The position numbers were made by a program, and so were the translations under genes. A model generated the notes under the pieces. It had not been told where the DNA came from and did not search any database. It worked only from the letters and a program-made list of their open reading frames with translations. Source: CAYJBP01 sp964368605 (GTDB lineage: Bacteria > Bacillota > Dehalobacteriia > UBA4068). From it: DNA of 21,094 bases. Positions within the stretch are counted from its first letter, which is position 1. Each line of letters starts with the position of its first letter. The stretch is taken from the NCBI GenBank assembly GCA_964368605.1, contig CAYJBP010000034.1, forward strand, positions 1 to 21,094. Reading direction: 5' to 3'. Positions 1 to 8,500 of this stretch are shown piece after piece.

Positions 1-7
1 GCTAGAG

Positions 8-571
8 TCATCGTTGATCTAGCGGCTTATATTTAAAACAATCAACCGCATGATTATTCATAATCCCGATTGCCTCTAAATAAGAAAAACAAGTAACGGT
101 ACCCATAAATTTAAAACCGCGTTTTTTAAGATCATAAGCAATTTTATCGGATAAATCATTATGCGTAGTTTGCCCATCAAAGGGAAAGTAAAGCACTTTA
201 TGATCAGTAAAACCCCATAAATAATTGCTAAAACTGCCAAATTCTGCCTTTACTTTTAAATAAGCCTTGGCATTGCTAATAGCAGCCAAAATCTTTGCCT
301 TATTACGGATAATCCCCTCATTATCAAGCAATTGATCAATCTTCTCCTGATCATAAAGAGCCATCTTCTCCGCATCAAAATTATCAAAAGCAGCCCTAAA
401 TTCCGCCCGTTTTTTTAAAACCAATAACCAAGATAATCCACAATGAAAACTCTCTAAAATAAACATCTCGAATAAATGATGATCATCATAACAAGCCTCG
501 CCCCATTCATTATCATGATAATCTAAATAAGTTTGGGAATTATTTAAATTGGGCCAATTACACCTTTGCAT
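8..571 (-). CDS. tag: DNA-3-methyladenine glycosylase I
   Basis: Base-excision repair enzyme of the cytoplasm that releases 3-methyladenine from alkylated DNA. At 187 residues it has the usual family length. The N-terminal RCNW and YHDNEWG motifs, CGLSW with the following LKKR, and the late LKKRGFKFMG block are all present. By comparison with E. coli Tag, the zinc ligands would be Cys4, His19, His174 and Cys178, and the catalytic glutamate Glu40. The start is supported by AGGAG six bases upstream. It is transcribed alone from its own promoter. It complements the adaA-adaB alkylation repair operon about 13 kb away, but nothing here shows co-regulation. The 3' flank lies outside the window, so no terminator can be named. 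Confidence 0.95.
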   Translation of the reverse strand: MQRCNWPNLNNSQTYLDYHDNEWGEACYDDHHLFEMFILESFHCGLSWLLVLKKRAEFRAAFDNFDAEKMALYDQEKIDQLLDNEGIIRNKAKILAAISNAKAYLKVKAEFGSFSNYLWGFTDHKVLYFPFDGQTTHNDLSDKIAYDLKKRGFKFMGTVTCFSYLEAIGIMNNHAVDCFKYKPLDQR

Positions 572-631
572 AAAATTCTCCTAAAATATACATTAAATTT
601 AAATGCATAAAACATGCATATTATTGCTTAT

Positions 632-660
632 ATTATAACATAATTTTAACCCTCAAGCAA
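632..660 (-). promoter_or_regulatory. Promoter of tag
   Basis: Read on the minus strand: TTGCTT (655-660), a 17-base spacer, then TATAAT (632-637). A pair of ATGCAT palindromes (603-608 and 614-619) lies between the -10 box and the gene. They are symmetrical, but I cannot assign them to a regulator. Confidence 0.6.
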
Positions 661-683
661 TACAAACCGCCAATCACCTATAT

Positions 684-720
684 AAAAAAATTACCTTAGC
701 CGATTGGCTAAGGTAATTTT
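684..720 (-). terminator. Rho-independent terminator after the DUF2325 gene
   Basis: A perfect 15-bp stem (687-701 with 706-720) closes a GATT loop. On the minus strand it is followed by a run of seven T. It lies just past the stop of the DUF2325 gene and upstream of the tag promoter, so it insulates tag from read-through. A run of eight C on the minus strand (725-732) separates it from the stop codon. Confidence 0.85.
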
Positions 721-738
721 ATCAGGGGGGGGTAAATG

Positions 739-1014
739 CTAAATAGCTTCCAAGATATTCTTAAGGGCAGTTAAAGAGCTGGAATGGCATCGCTCTACCC
801 TGGCTTGGCAACGTTTTGCCTCACAGTTAGCACAAGCTATCAGCTTATGAGATACGGTATTGGTGAATAGGATAATCATATCAGGGCTACCGAATTTGCT
901 GCGGATATCACCGCGCATCTTTGTAAATACCTTGGCCTTGCAGCCATAGGCTTTGCAAGTATCAATATAAAGTCTTTCCATACATTCATTGCCACCGATG
1001 ATTACAACGCTCAT
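739..1014 (-). CDS. DUF2325 family small cysteine-rich protein
   Basis: Small (91-residue) cytoplasmic protein of the DUF2325 family, whose biochemical role is not established. The N-terminal VVIIGGNE looks like the first strand and glycine turn of a Rossmann-like fold. The central LFTNTVSHK and C-terminal CHSSSLTAL motifs are what I recognise the family by. It has seven cysteines (11, 20, 25, 61, 64, 69, 76) plus His56 and His77. The CxxC at 61-64 could bind metal or act in redox chemistry, which is inference. The start is supported by AAGAGGTG upstream. It is divergent from the csoR metal operon and has its own strong promoter with two palindromic boxes. It could be a metal- or redox-responsive accessory protein; function unknown. 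Confidence 0.75.
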   Translation of the reverse strand: MSVVIIGGNECMERLYIDTCKAYGCKAKVFTKMRGDIRSKFGSPDMIILFTNTVSHKLIACANCEAKRCQARVERCHSSSLTALKNILEAI

Positions 1015-1035
1015 ATTACACCTCTTTCTTAATCT

Positions 1036-1053
1036 AGTTAGCTATCGCTAACT
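1036..1053. promoter_or_regulatory. Palindromic box 1 in the DUF2325 leader
   Basis: Inverted repeat AGTTAGC-TATC-GCTAACT, built on GTTAG-N6-CTAAC (1037-1052). It shares the same arms and spacing as a second box at 1099-1114, which argues for a common DNA-binding regulator rather than an RNA hairpin. It lies in the 5' untranslated region just ahead of the ribosome binding site. Confidence 0.5.
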
Positions 1054-1098
1054 TTTTGAGTAAAAACATCCAGCCTTGCGGCGTATGTACTAGTATTG

Positions 1099-1114
1099 GT
1101 TAGTTTTATCTAAC
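1099..1114. promoter_or_regulatory. Palindromic box 2 at the DUF2325 transcription start (putative operator)
   Basis: GTTAG-TTTTAT-CTAAC has arms and spacing identical to the box at 1037-1052. It begins seven bases downstream of the -10 hexamer and so covers the expected transcription start, the classic position for a repressor. The regulator is not identifiable. The half-sites loosely recall DtxR/IdeR-type sites, which is speculation. Confidence 0.55.
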
Positions 1115-1121
1115 TATTGAT

Positions 1122-1150
1122 AGTATACTACATTACTAGGAAATTGTCAA
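1122..1150 (-). promoter_or_regulatory. Near-consensus promoter of the DUF2325 gene
   Basis: On the minus strand: TTGACA (1145-1150), a 17-base spacer, then TATACT (1122-1127). This is close to a perfect sigma-A promoter, so expression is probably set by repression at the adjacent palindromes. Confidence 0.75.
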
Positions 1151-1182
1151 GCTAAAAAATAATTTTTTTTTATAATTTTTTC

Positions 1183-1210
1183 TTGACTTTTGTATCCCAA
1201 ATGCTATAAT
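1183..1210 (+). promoter_or_regulatory. Promoter of the csoR operon
   Basis: TTGACT (1183-1188), a 16-base spacer, then TATAAT (1205-1210). The CsoR-type operator starts six bases downstream and overlaps the transcription start. Confidence 0.75.
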
Positions 1211-1240
1211 ATACCTATACCCCCTATGGGTATATTATAG
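1204..1240. promoter_or_regulatory. CsoR-type operator nested in a 37-bp inverted repeat
   Basis: The core TATACCC-CCTAT-GGGTATA (1216-1234) matches the TACCC...GGGTA pattern known for copper-sensing CsoR repressors. It sits inside a larger perfect inverted repeat, CTATAATATACC (1204-1215) with GGTATATTATAG (1229-1240). The left arm of that repeat contains the -10 hexamer. The operator therefore lies between promoter and csoR, consistent with autoregulation. Confidence 0.8.
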
Positions 1241-1256
1241 CTAAGGAGGAATATAG

Positions 1257-1532
1257 ATGAAACAATGTATGGATGTAGATGCAGTAAACAAACGCCTTAA
1301 AAAAATAGAAGGCCAGGTACGCGGCGTACAAAAAATGGTTGCCGAGGATAAACCCTGCGAGGATATTCTAATTCAAATCGGGGCGATTAAATCGGCCTTG
1401 CATAAAACCGGCCAAATTATATTAGAAGGCCATATGCATCATTGCGTATTAAGCGGCATCAGCAGCGGCCAAGAAGAAGAAACTATTCAAAAGCTAATCA
1501 AAGCTCTAAATCAATTTTCTAAAACAATTTAG
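1257..1532 (+). CDS. csoR: CsoR/RcnR-family (DUF156) metal-sensing repressor, probably copper
   Basis: A 91-residue all-helical repressor that releases operator DNA when it binds metal. The family pattern NKRLKKIEGQVRGVQKM opens the protein. Cys34, His59 and Cys63 (His and Cys four apart) correspond to the Cys-His-Cys Cu(I) site of CsoR. AAGGAGGA six bases upstream fixes the start. It is the first gene of a two-gene operon; the ATPase begins eight bases after its stop, with its ribosome binding site overlapping the csoR stop region. The palindromic TACCC/GGGTA operator in the promoter supports autoregulation and a copper assignment. Nickel or cobalt sensing (RcnR-like) is less likely because of the C-H-C ligand set. 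Confidence 0.9.
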   Translation: MKQCMDVDAVNKRLKKIEGQVRGVQKMVAEDKPCEDILIQIGAIKSALHKTGQIILEGHMHHCVLSGISSGQEEETIQKLIKALNQFSKTI

Positions 1533-1540
1533 GAGGATTT

Positions 1541-3436
1541 ATGAAAAACTATATTAATAAACTAAACTCAGCGCCCATGCTTTGGGTGTCTGGCTTATTT
1601 TTGCTGGCTTCATTTATAATTGAATATATTTTACCACTAATCCAAATCGAGTTTAGCCTGCCCATTAACCCGGCCTGGGTTCCTTTATTTATCTCGGGCA
1701 TACCGCTTGCCTATAGTGCAATTATTAATCTGCTGGCCAAAAAAATCACTTCGCCATTATTAATTACCATAGCTATGATAGCTGCGGTTTATATTGGCGA
1801 TATCTTTGCTGCCGGCGAGGTGGCCTTTATTATGGCCATCGGCGAATTACTGGAAGATCGCACCGTGGAAAAGGCCAAAAAAGGCATCGAAAAGCTCTTA
1901 AACCTGGTGCCTAATCAGGCTCGCTTGATTGTTGATGATGCCGAAACCCTGCTTGACCCCAAGGATATTCAAATTGGCGATATTATTAGGGTATTGCCGG
2001 GCGAAAGTTTTCCGGCCGATGGCTTGATTATCGAAGGCAATACCACGGTTGATCAAAGCATTATGACCGGCGAAAGCCTGCCTGTGGACAAAGGGCCTGA
2101 TGATGAGGTATTTACCGGCACTATTAATCGCTTTGGCTCGGTGGATATTAAGGTTAGCAAGTCCTTTGCCAATTCATCTTTGCAAAAGATGATTAAGCTG
2201 GTAGAAGATGCCGAAAATCATCAAGCGCCTACCCAAAAAATTGTTGATAAATGGGCAGGCTACTTGGTGCCTTTGGCTTGTATAATTGCCGCTATTACCT
2301 ATCTGGTAATGGCCTTTGGCCTTGATCAAAAGGCCGATGCTCTGGTGCGCGCGGTTACGGTATTGGTTGTATTTTGCCCTTGCGCTTTGGCTTTAGCCAC
2401 ACCTACCTCGATTATGGCGGCCATTGGGCAAGCCACCAAAAACGGGGTGCTGATTAAGTCCGGCGAGGCTTTAGAGCAAATGGGTAAGGTGGCTACGGTA
2501 GCTTTCGACAAAACCGGCACCATAACCGGCGGCAAATTGAAAGTTAGCGATATCCATTGCTTTGATATTGCCGAAAATGATTTAATTAGCCTAATTGCTT
2601 CGGTAGAAAGCCGCTCGGAGCATCCTTTGGGCAAGGCGATTAGCCTATATGCGCGGGAGCGTCAGCTAAAATTAGCAAAAATCACCGATTTTAATTTAAA
2701 ATTAGGCAAAGGCGTTATTGCCAATCTGGATGGCCGCACTATTTATTGCGGCAATGAAAAATTGATTAGCGACGAAGCTAATTTGGCCATCGATAATGAT
2801 ATTCTTGCCCTCTTCGATAGCTTTAAAAGCCAGGGTAAGGCTTTGATTATCGCAGCTGACCAGCAGCGTATTTTAGGGATTATTGCCTTGGCCGATCAGC
2901 TAAAAGCCAATTCGCAGGAGGCAATTGCTGCCCTTAATGCTGCCGGTATTGCCAATACGGTGCTCTTAACCGGCGATAATCAGCAAACAGCCGATTTTAT
3001 TGCCGCCAAGGTGGGAATTAGCCAAGTTTATGCCTCGCTTTTGCCCCAGGATAAGGTGGCTGCGGTTAAAGAGCTGATGCAGCAAAACCAGGTTTGCATG
3101 GTAGGCGATGGCGTAAATGATGCCCCGGCCTTAAAAACAGCCAATGTGGGCATTGCCATGGGTACTATGGGTAGCGATATTGCCATAGATGCTGCCGATA
3201 TTGCTATTTTGGGTGATGATATCAGCAAAATTTCTTATATTAAAAAGCTATCTAATGCTACTATTTTTTCGATTAAGTTTAATATTACCATGTCGATGAT
3301 AATTAATTTTGGGGCGATTATCCTTTCCGTGATGGGCTTGCTTAATCCTGCCAGTGGAGCTTTAGTACATAATGCCGGTTCGGTGTTGGTGGTATTAAAT
3401 GCCGCTCGCCTTTATGATAAAAAAATTGACTATTAG
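1541..3436 (+). CDS. Heavy-metal-translocating P1B-type ATPase without N-terminal metal-binding domain
   Basis: Inner-membrane ATPase that exports a transition metal. Visible motifs are TGES (176-179, actuator), CPC (279-281, transmembrane metal site), DKTGT with phosphorylated Asp323, the HP dipeptide at 361-362 and GDGVND around 522-527. At 631 residues it is short for the family and begins almost directly with membrane segments; no GMTCxxC heavy-metal-associated domain is present. The last membrane helix contains HNAGS (from His610) and VLNAARL instead of the MSxSS/N pattern typical of Cu(I) exporters, so metal specificity is uncertain. Co-transcription with a copper-type CsoR favours copper; zinc, cadmium or manganese remain possible. 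GGAGG lies four bases before the start. No terminator follows, so transcription may continue into the MATE gene. Confidence 0.88.
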   Translation: MKNYINKLNSAPMLWVSGLFLLASFIIEYILPLIQIEFSLPINPAWVPLFISGIPLAYSAIINLLAKKITSPLLITIAMIAAVYIGDIFAAGEVAFIMAIGELLEDRTVEKAKKGIEKLLNLVPNQARLIVDDAETLLDPKDIQIGDIIRVLPGESFPADGLIIEGNTTVDQSIMTGESLPVDKGPDDEVFTGTINRFGSVDIKVSKSFANSSLQKMIKLVEDAENHQAPTQKIVDKWAGYLVPLACIIAAITYLVMAFGLDQKADALVRAVTVLVVFCPCALALATPTSIMAAIGQATKNGVLIKSGEALEQMGKVATVAFDKTGTITGGKLKVSDIHCFDIAENDLISLIASVESRSEHPLGKAISLYARERQLKLAKITDFNLKLGKGVIANLDGRTIYCGNEKLISDEANLAIDNDILALFDSFKSQGKALIIAADQQRILGIIALADQLKANSQEAIAALNAAGIANTVLLTGDNQQTADFIAAKVGISQVYASLLPQDKVAAVKELMQQNQVCMVGDGVNDAPALKTANVGIAMGTMGSDIAIDAADIAILGDDISKISYIKKLSNATIFSIKFNITMSMIINFGAIILSVMGLLNPASGALVHNAGSVLVVLNAARLYDKKIDY

Positions 3437-3437
3437 C

Positions 3438-3467
3438 TTGAACTATATAACATATTTATGCTATAAT
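3438..3467 (+). promoter_or_regulatory. Promoter of the MATE gene
   Basis: TTGAAC (3438-3443), an 18-base spacer, then TATAAT (3462-3467). It starts one base past the ATPase stop codon and about 30 bases before the MATE start. It would allow the pump to be expressed independently of the metal operon. Confidence 0.55.
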
Positions 3468-3497
3468 TAGCCAGCAAATATAGTAAGGCTGGTTAAA

Positions 3498-4841
3498 ATG
3501 GATAGATTAATTCATGGCAATATTCTCGGCAGCTTAATTAAGTTTACGCTGCCGATATTATTTGCCCTTTTATTGCAAACTACATATGGCATGGTAGATT
3601 TGTTGATTGTTGGCCATTTTGGCATGGTGGCCGATGTATCGGGGGTAGCTACCGGCAGCCAATTGATGACATTGCTTACCTCGATTTGCAATGGCTTAGC
3701 TATGGGCACCACTGTTTTAATCGGGAGGGAAATTGGCCTAAATCGGCTTGACAATATTGGTAAAATTGTTAAAAGTACCGTTTTGGTTTTTGCGGTACTC
3801 GCATTTGTGTCGCTTGTGGGCATACTTATTTTTATTGATCAGATTGTAAATTTGCTTAATACCCCTCTAGATGCCCTTAGCCAAACCCGTGCTTATCTAT
3901 TTATTTGTACCTTGGGCATTCCGATGATTTATGCTTATAATGTTTTGGGCAGCATTTTTAGAGGTTTTGGTGATTCCAAAACCCCTTTATTTGCGGTAGG
4001 CATAGCCTGCGCCGCCAATATTATCTTGGATTTAATCCTGGTAGCCGTCTTAAATTTAGGATCCGCCGGAGCGGCGCTGGCTACGGTATTTTCGCAGTTT
4101 TTAAGTGTGCTTATTTCGATTTGGCTAATTAAAGCCAAAAAAATGCTCAACTTTGCGCCTGACCATAAGCAGCAGAATAATCCGGATATGCCTACTACCG
4201 ACTATGGCAAGCAAATCCTTAGGCTTGGTTTACCAATTGCCGTGCAAAGCGGCTTGGTGGGCTTATCCTTTTTGGCGATAACCGCCATTGTTAATCAATT
4301 TGGCCTTATTTTTTCGGCAGGCGTTGGCCTGGTCGAAAAATTAACAGGCCTAATTATGCTGGTCCCGATTTCTTTTATGAATTCCCTGGCCGTTTTTGTG
4401 GCTCAAAATTATGCGGCCAATCAAATTAAACGGGCTCGCCATGGGCTGCTTATCAGCTTTATTATATCTTTTGGCTTTTCCTTAGTGATGGCCTATTTAT
4501 CCTTTTTTCATGGCTCTTTGCTTACTGCCCTTTTTACCAATGATAGCCTAGTAATTGCAGCTAGCGCTACTTATTTACAGGCCTATGCTATCGATACCCT
4601 TTTAGTACCGCTTATTTTTTGCCTATCCGGTTATTTTACAGGCTGCGGCAAAACCTTTTTTGTAATGGCTCAAGGCCTATTCGGCGCCCTTGCTTTGCGT
4701 ATTCCGCTTACCTATTTATTTAGCCTCATCGAGCCGGTTTCGCTATTTAATATTGGCTTGGCTATTCCTCTTGCCACCTTAGTGCAAATAATTATTTGCT
4801 TGGTTTACTTTGGTATAAATAATAAAAAGGGACTAATTTAA
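3498..4841 (+). CDS. MATE family efflux transporter
   Basis: Multidrug and toxin extrusion antiporter of the cytoplasmic membrane, with 447 residues and about twelve hydrophobic segments in two MatE halves. The opening pattern GNILGSLIKFTLPILFALL, followed by the helix with TTYGMVDLLIVGHFG, is typical of this family. The family's conserved GIP-YAYN and FRGFGDSKTP region follows near 140-165. Family members extrude cationic drugs or metabolites using Na+ or H+ gradients; no substrate can be read here. The ribosome binding site is weak (AAGG about 13 bases upstream). The stop codon abuts that of the convergent MarR gene, and no intervening terminator is visible. A MarR neighbour makes drug-responsive control plausible. 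Confidence 0.9.
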   Translation: MDRLIHGNILGSLIKFTLPILFALLLQTTYGMVDLLIVGHFGMVADVSGVATGSQLMTLLTSICNGLAMGTTVLIGREIGLNRLDNIGKIVKSTVLVFAVLAFVSLVGILIFIDQIVNLLNTPLDALSQTRAYLFICTLGIPMIYAYNVLGSIFRGFGDSKTPLFAVGIACAANIILDLILVAVLNLGSAGAALATVFSQFLSVLISIWLIKAKKMLNFAPDHKQQNNPDMPTTDYGKQILRLGLPIAVQSGLVGLSFLAITAIVNQFGLIFSAGVGLVEKLTGLIMLVPISFMNSLAVFVAQNYAANQIKRARHGLLISFIISFGFSLVMAYLSFFHGSLLTALFTNDSLVIAASATYLQAYAIDTLLVPLIFCLSGYFTGCGKTFFVMAQGLFGALALRIPLTYLFSLIEPVSLFNIGLAIPLATLVQIIICLVYFGINNKKGLI

Positions 4842-5321
4842 TTATTTAATTGGACTTAAAGTACCATTTTTAAAAACTTGAATATAAGCCTCCATTACCT
4901 TAAAGAAAGTATTAATTTCCTCCGAGGTGCAGGTTTTAGATAAATCATCAAAAGTATTTTTATAGGAATCATGCTCAAAAAGCCGATGAGCAATACATAG
5001 TTTTTGGCCACGAGCTGTAGTATAAAAATTGGTAATTGTACGGTTTTCTAGGCAAAGTTCTCGCTTGATTAAACCCTTGCGCTCTAATTTGGTAATAATT
5101 TGCGAAACAGCACCCTTAGTGCGGTTAAGATATTTAGATAATGCCGTTACATTAATGCCCGGATTATCCTCGATATAAAGTAGGGTATTGGTTTCTGCCA
5201 CGGTAATTGTTTGGCCGCTGCCATCATAATCACGTGCTACAAAAAGATAATCATTACATAAAGAAATAAAATAATTGATGCTTTCGATTTTTACCTCTAA
5301 ATTATCAAACTCTTTAAACAT
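4842..5321 (-). CDS. MarR family transcriptional regulator
   Basis: DNA-binding winged-helix regulator of 159 residues from the chosen start. The helix-turn-helix lies about 58-84 (INVTALSKYLNRTKGAVSQ and following KLERKGLI), and the wing carries the ENRTITNFY stretch near 92-100. The reading frame stays open upstream to 5417, but a perfect AAGGAGG lies eight bases before the ATG at 5321, so I take the protein to begin MFKEFDN. The upstream extension would also overlap this gene's own promoter. It converges with the MATE pump with zero bases between the stops. MarR proteins often repress a neighbouring efflux gene; here this is inference because the two do not share a promoter. Confidence 0.88.
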   Translation of the reverse strand: MFKEFDNLEVKIESINYFISLCNDYLFVARDYDGSGQTITVAETNTLLYIEDNPGINVTALSKYLNRTKGAVSQIITKLERKGLIKRELCLENRTITNFYTTARGQKLCIAHRLFEHDSYKNTFDDLSKTCTSEEINTFFKVMEAYIQVFKNGTLSPIK

Positions 5322-5388
5322 AAATTTACCTCCTTTAATACCATTAAGTACGGGGGATTGATTTATATCTTTGTAACTAATTATATCT

Positions 5389-5417
5389 ATTATAGCACAG
5401 TTTTGGCGCGAATTCAA
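5389..5417 (-). promoter_or_regulatory. Promoter of the MarR gene
   Basis: On the minus strand: TTGAAT (5412-5417), a 17-base spacer, then TATAAT (5389-5394). The leader to the ATG is about 60 bases. I see no clear palindrome over the start site. Confidence 0.65.
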
Positions 5418-5484
5418 ATTTTCTTTTTTAAGACCTTGGGGCAGAGCCTCATAATTTTTTTGTCAAAAAATTGCGTAAAACTTC

Positions 5485-5518
5485 AAAAAAGGGGGCTGCC
5501 GCATTTGCGACAACCCCC
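5485..5518 (-). terminator. Rho-independent terminator after the SLH protein gene
   Basis: GGGGGTTGTCGC and GCGGCAGCCCCC (minus-strand sense, 5491-5518) pair with two G-U wobbles around an AAAT loop. Six T follow on the minus strand. It ends the riboswitch-controlled transcription unit 45 bases past the stop codon. Confidence 0.85.
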
Positions 5519-5562
5519 TTAATTTTACCAAGTTTAGCTATAAAATGTAAGTAGCAGATTGG

Positions 5563-8500
5563 CTATTTAGCAAAAGTTTGGCTAAAGCGCATCATAATCA
5601 TGGCTGCTTCGGCACGATTGGCCAAATCAAGCGGAGCTAATAAATCGGCACTGCGGCCATTAATTAGCTCGCTGCCATTAGCCCAAGCCAAGGCATCGAT
5701 AGCCCAATCGGAAATTTGCTGATAATCGCTATAGGCGCTTAAATCGGCTTTAGCTTCGGTGCTATAGCCTTTATAATTGCTATAATTATATAGCATAGTA
5801 GCTATTTGCTCGCGGCTGATTAAGGTTTCGGGGGCGAATAAATCGGCGGCTATGCCTTGGGCTATACCATTGGCTTGTGCCCAATTAACGGCATTATCAT
5901 ACCAGCTACCTACCTCTACATCGCTAAAAATTTGGCTGCTGCTAATAGCAGGCTCGCCCTCTAGGCGATATAAGATGGTAATAAACATGGCTCGATTCAT
6001 ATTTGCATAAGGGGCAAAGCTGCTTTCTGTTATGCCTTTAAATAGCTGATTTTGATAATTATAAATAACCGCTTCATAAAACCAATCGGCGCTATTAATA
6101 TCACTAAAGGGCTGGCTGCTATCTATGCTGCCAATCATGTATAAAGAAAAATGGCTGCAATAAAAAGTCAATAGCCCATCTTTATATTCGGTAAGCATCG
6201 GCTGGGCATTACCCTGCTCGTCGATATACCAAACCACAATATCCTCTGCTGCCTGACCATCAGGCAATTGATAGGGCAAGCTAATCTTTACCTCACCTTG
6301 GCCAAAATCGCCAATATAGGTTTCGCCTTTAAATAAAGAGAAATCATAAACGGGATTATCGCCTACCAAAGCTTGATTAGCGGCCGATAACAGGCTATTA
6401 TCCTGCAAGGCCATTTTAATTTGAATATCGCCGCTAAGGTCTTTGCCTTGGGCGATAATGGCGGCTAAGGCTTGATTATCAAACTCGATATCGGCTATAT
6501 CGCTATTGATGGCTAAGGCCTTGATTTGCTCATTTTGCAATTGATTTTGCAAATCATCCGATAAATCAAAGCTTAATTGCAAATTAGTAGGCATAGCCTG
6601 CTCTTGATTGGGGTTTTCGATATTAATGGCCACGGTAATGGCTTGATTAGGCTCGGCCTTAGCTAAGGCATTAGCGATAGCCTCTTGCAAATCATCGGCC
6701 TCTACCTTGGCCTGAGCCTGACCATTTTCGATGCTGGCCTCGGTATTTAAATCGGCAATTTGCTGATTGCTATCATCATCTTGATTATTATTGCCCGAAC
6801 CGCCGCCAAAATCCTCGGCACCTTGCTCTAAAGTATAATCATCGGTATAATGCATGATAATATTATCGCCATCTTTAAGCATTTGATCACGCAGGCTTCT
6901 GGTAATATGCTCGCCGTTTAATAGATACATCCAGCCCGAGGTAGGGGTGGTGCTAAATTCGGCCAGGCCATTAATTTCCGTTACATAGCCGCCGCTGGCT
7001 ATATAGCTGATTTTAGCATCGGACATGGCTTGATCGAATAATTCAAAAGCGCTAATCCCTTCGCTAAAGCTATAATTTTGGCGGCTAATCCAGGTATCAA
7101 AATTTTGGGGATGGCTTTGATAAATATATTCTTTACCTGTTTCGATATTATCGATACCTAATAAAGTAAACGAAACATCAATATTATTACCACCTGATGA
7201 AGCATTTTTAGATAATGATACATTTATAGTTTGCAAGCTGCTTTGGCTTACTTGCTCGTCGGTAATCATAAAACTGCCGCTTTTGCTGCGATAGCCATCT
7301 AGGCTTACTTCGTAGCTATAGCTGCCGGCATCTAAATAGAAAAGCTTGCCTACCGTAGCGTCTTGGCTTTGATTATTATCATCTTTTACAATAACGGTGG
7401 CTGTGGTAGGATCTAATTCAAAAATCAGCGGCGCTTTATCGCTTTGAATGGCCAAGGCCGGTAACTTATTTAAAGAAGCAAAATTATAGATATAATAAGC
7501 ATTGGCTGCATTAATATCGCTGCTGCCCTCGGCAACCAAGTGGGCGGCCAATAAGCCTCTAAAACCTTGCTCGGTAGCAAAACTGCTATTATCAGGCTTA
7601 AAACTATTATTAGTGGTATCATGATAAGTCATCAAGCCATCAACCAGGCTTTGATTATCCTTAATAATAGTAGCAGGGTCAATACCCAAAGCCGCTACTG
7701 CGGCTATGCCTAAGCCGGTAGAGGTAGCACCATATTCTTGCGAGCCATCGGCATATAAAGCTCCATCGCTTTTTTGAATAGCCTCAATTAGCGCAAGCCC
7801 TTCATCAATAACCGCCTTTATGGCCGGCTCTTGATAATATGGGGCTAAGGCCAAAATCATTGCTGCTACCGTATCGCTGCCCCAAGTGGTATCTTGCCAG
7901 GCATCCTTGCTGCTTAAGGCTAAATTCTTTAATTTAGTGATTTGCTCGGAAGTGGCATAGCTGCTATCTTGTTGCAAGGCAATGATGATATAAGGCAAAA
8001 CATAAATATTGCTAACCCCACTATCATCGGCCGAAATTAGGGCATTTAGTCGGCTGACTAAATCAATTTGGCTGCCATCGGCCGCTATAATATCGGCGGC
8101 ATCATAGCCTAGGGCACTGATGGCAATAATTAATTGGCTAAATTTGCTGGCGGCATTATAGTATTCCGAGGGCGGATTTTCCGCATCGATTAAGGCCTGC
8201 TGAGCTTCGCTAATCAAGATATTTAAAGCCGCATTTTTTTGATCAATCGACCAGGCTGTTTGCTGCGGATAAGCCTGATTAAAGGCTGCAATATCGGCTA
8301 CCAGCCAGGTTAAATTCTGATCATCGGCCTCGACATAATCGATAAGTGTGATGGCCATAGCTTCCAAATCGGGGCTGGCTTTGGTACTTTTAGCCGGTTT
8401 TTTTATTGTATCGGCAAAATCCCAAATCATTACAGCCTTAGTTAAATCGATATTTTGATTGGCATTGCTATCAATGGCATCGGCCGCAAGCAAGCCTCTA

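Noticed and set aside
2326..2634. Open frame of 102 codons on the minus strand
   Set aside because: It lies wholly inside the P1B-ATPase gene, matches no family I know and has no ribosome binding site. The same holds for the minus-strand frames at 3028-3228, 3512-3823 and 3935-4150.
5322..5417. Longer N terminus of the MarR protein
   Set aside because: It would cover the gene's own -10 region and lacks a ribosome binding site, while the internal ATG at 5321 has a perfect one.
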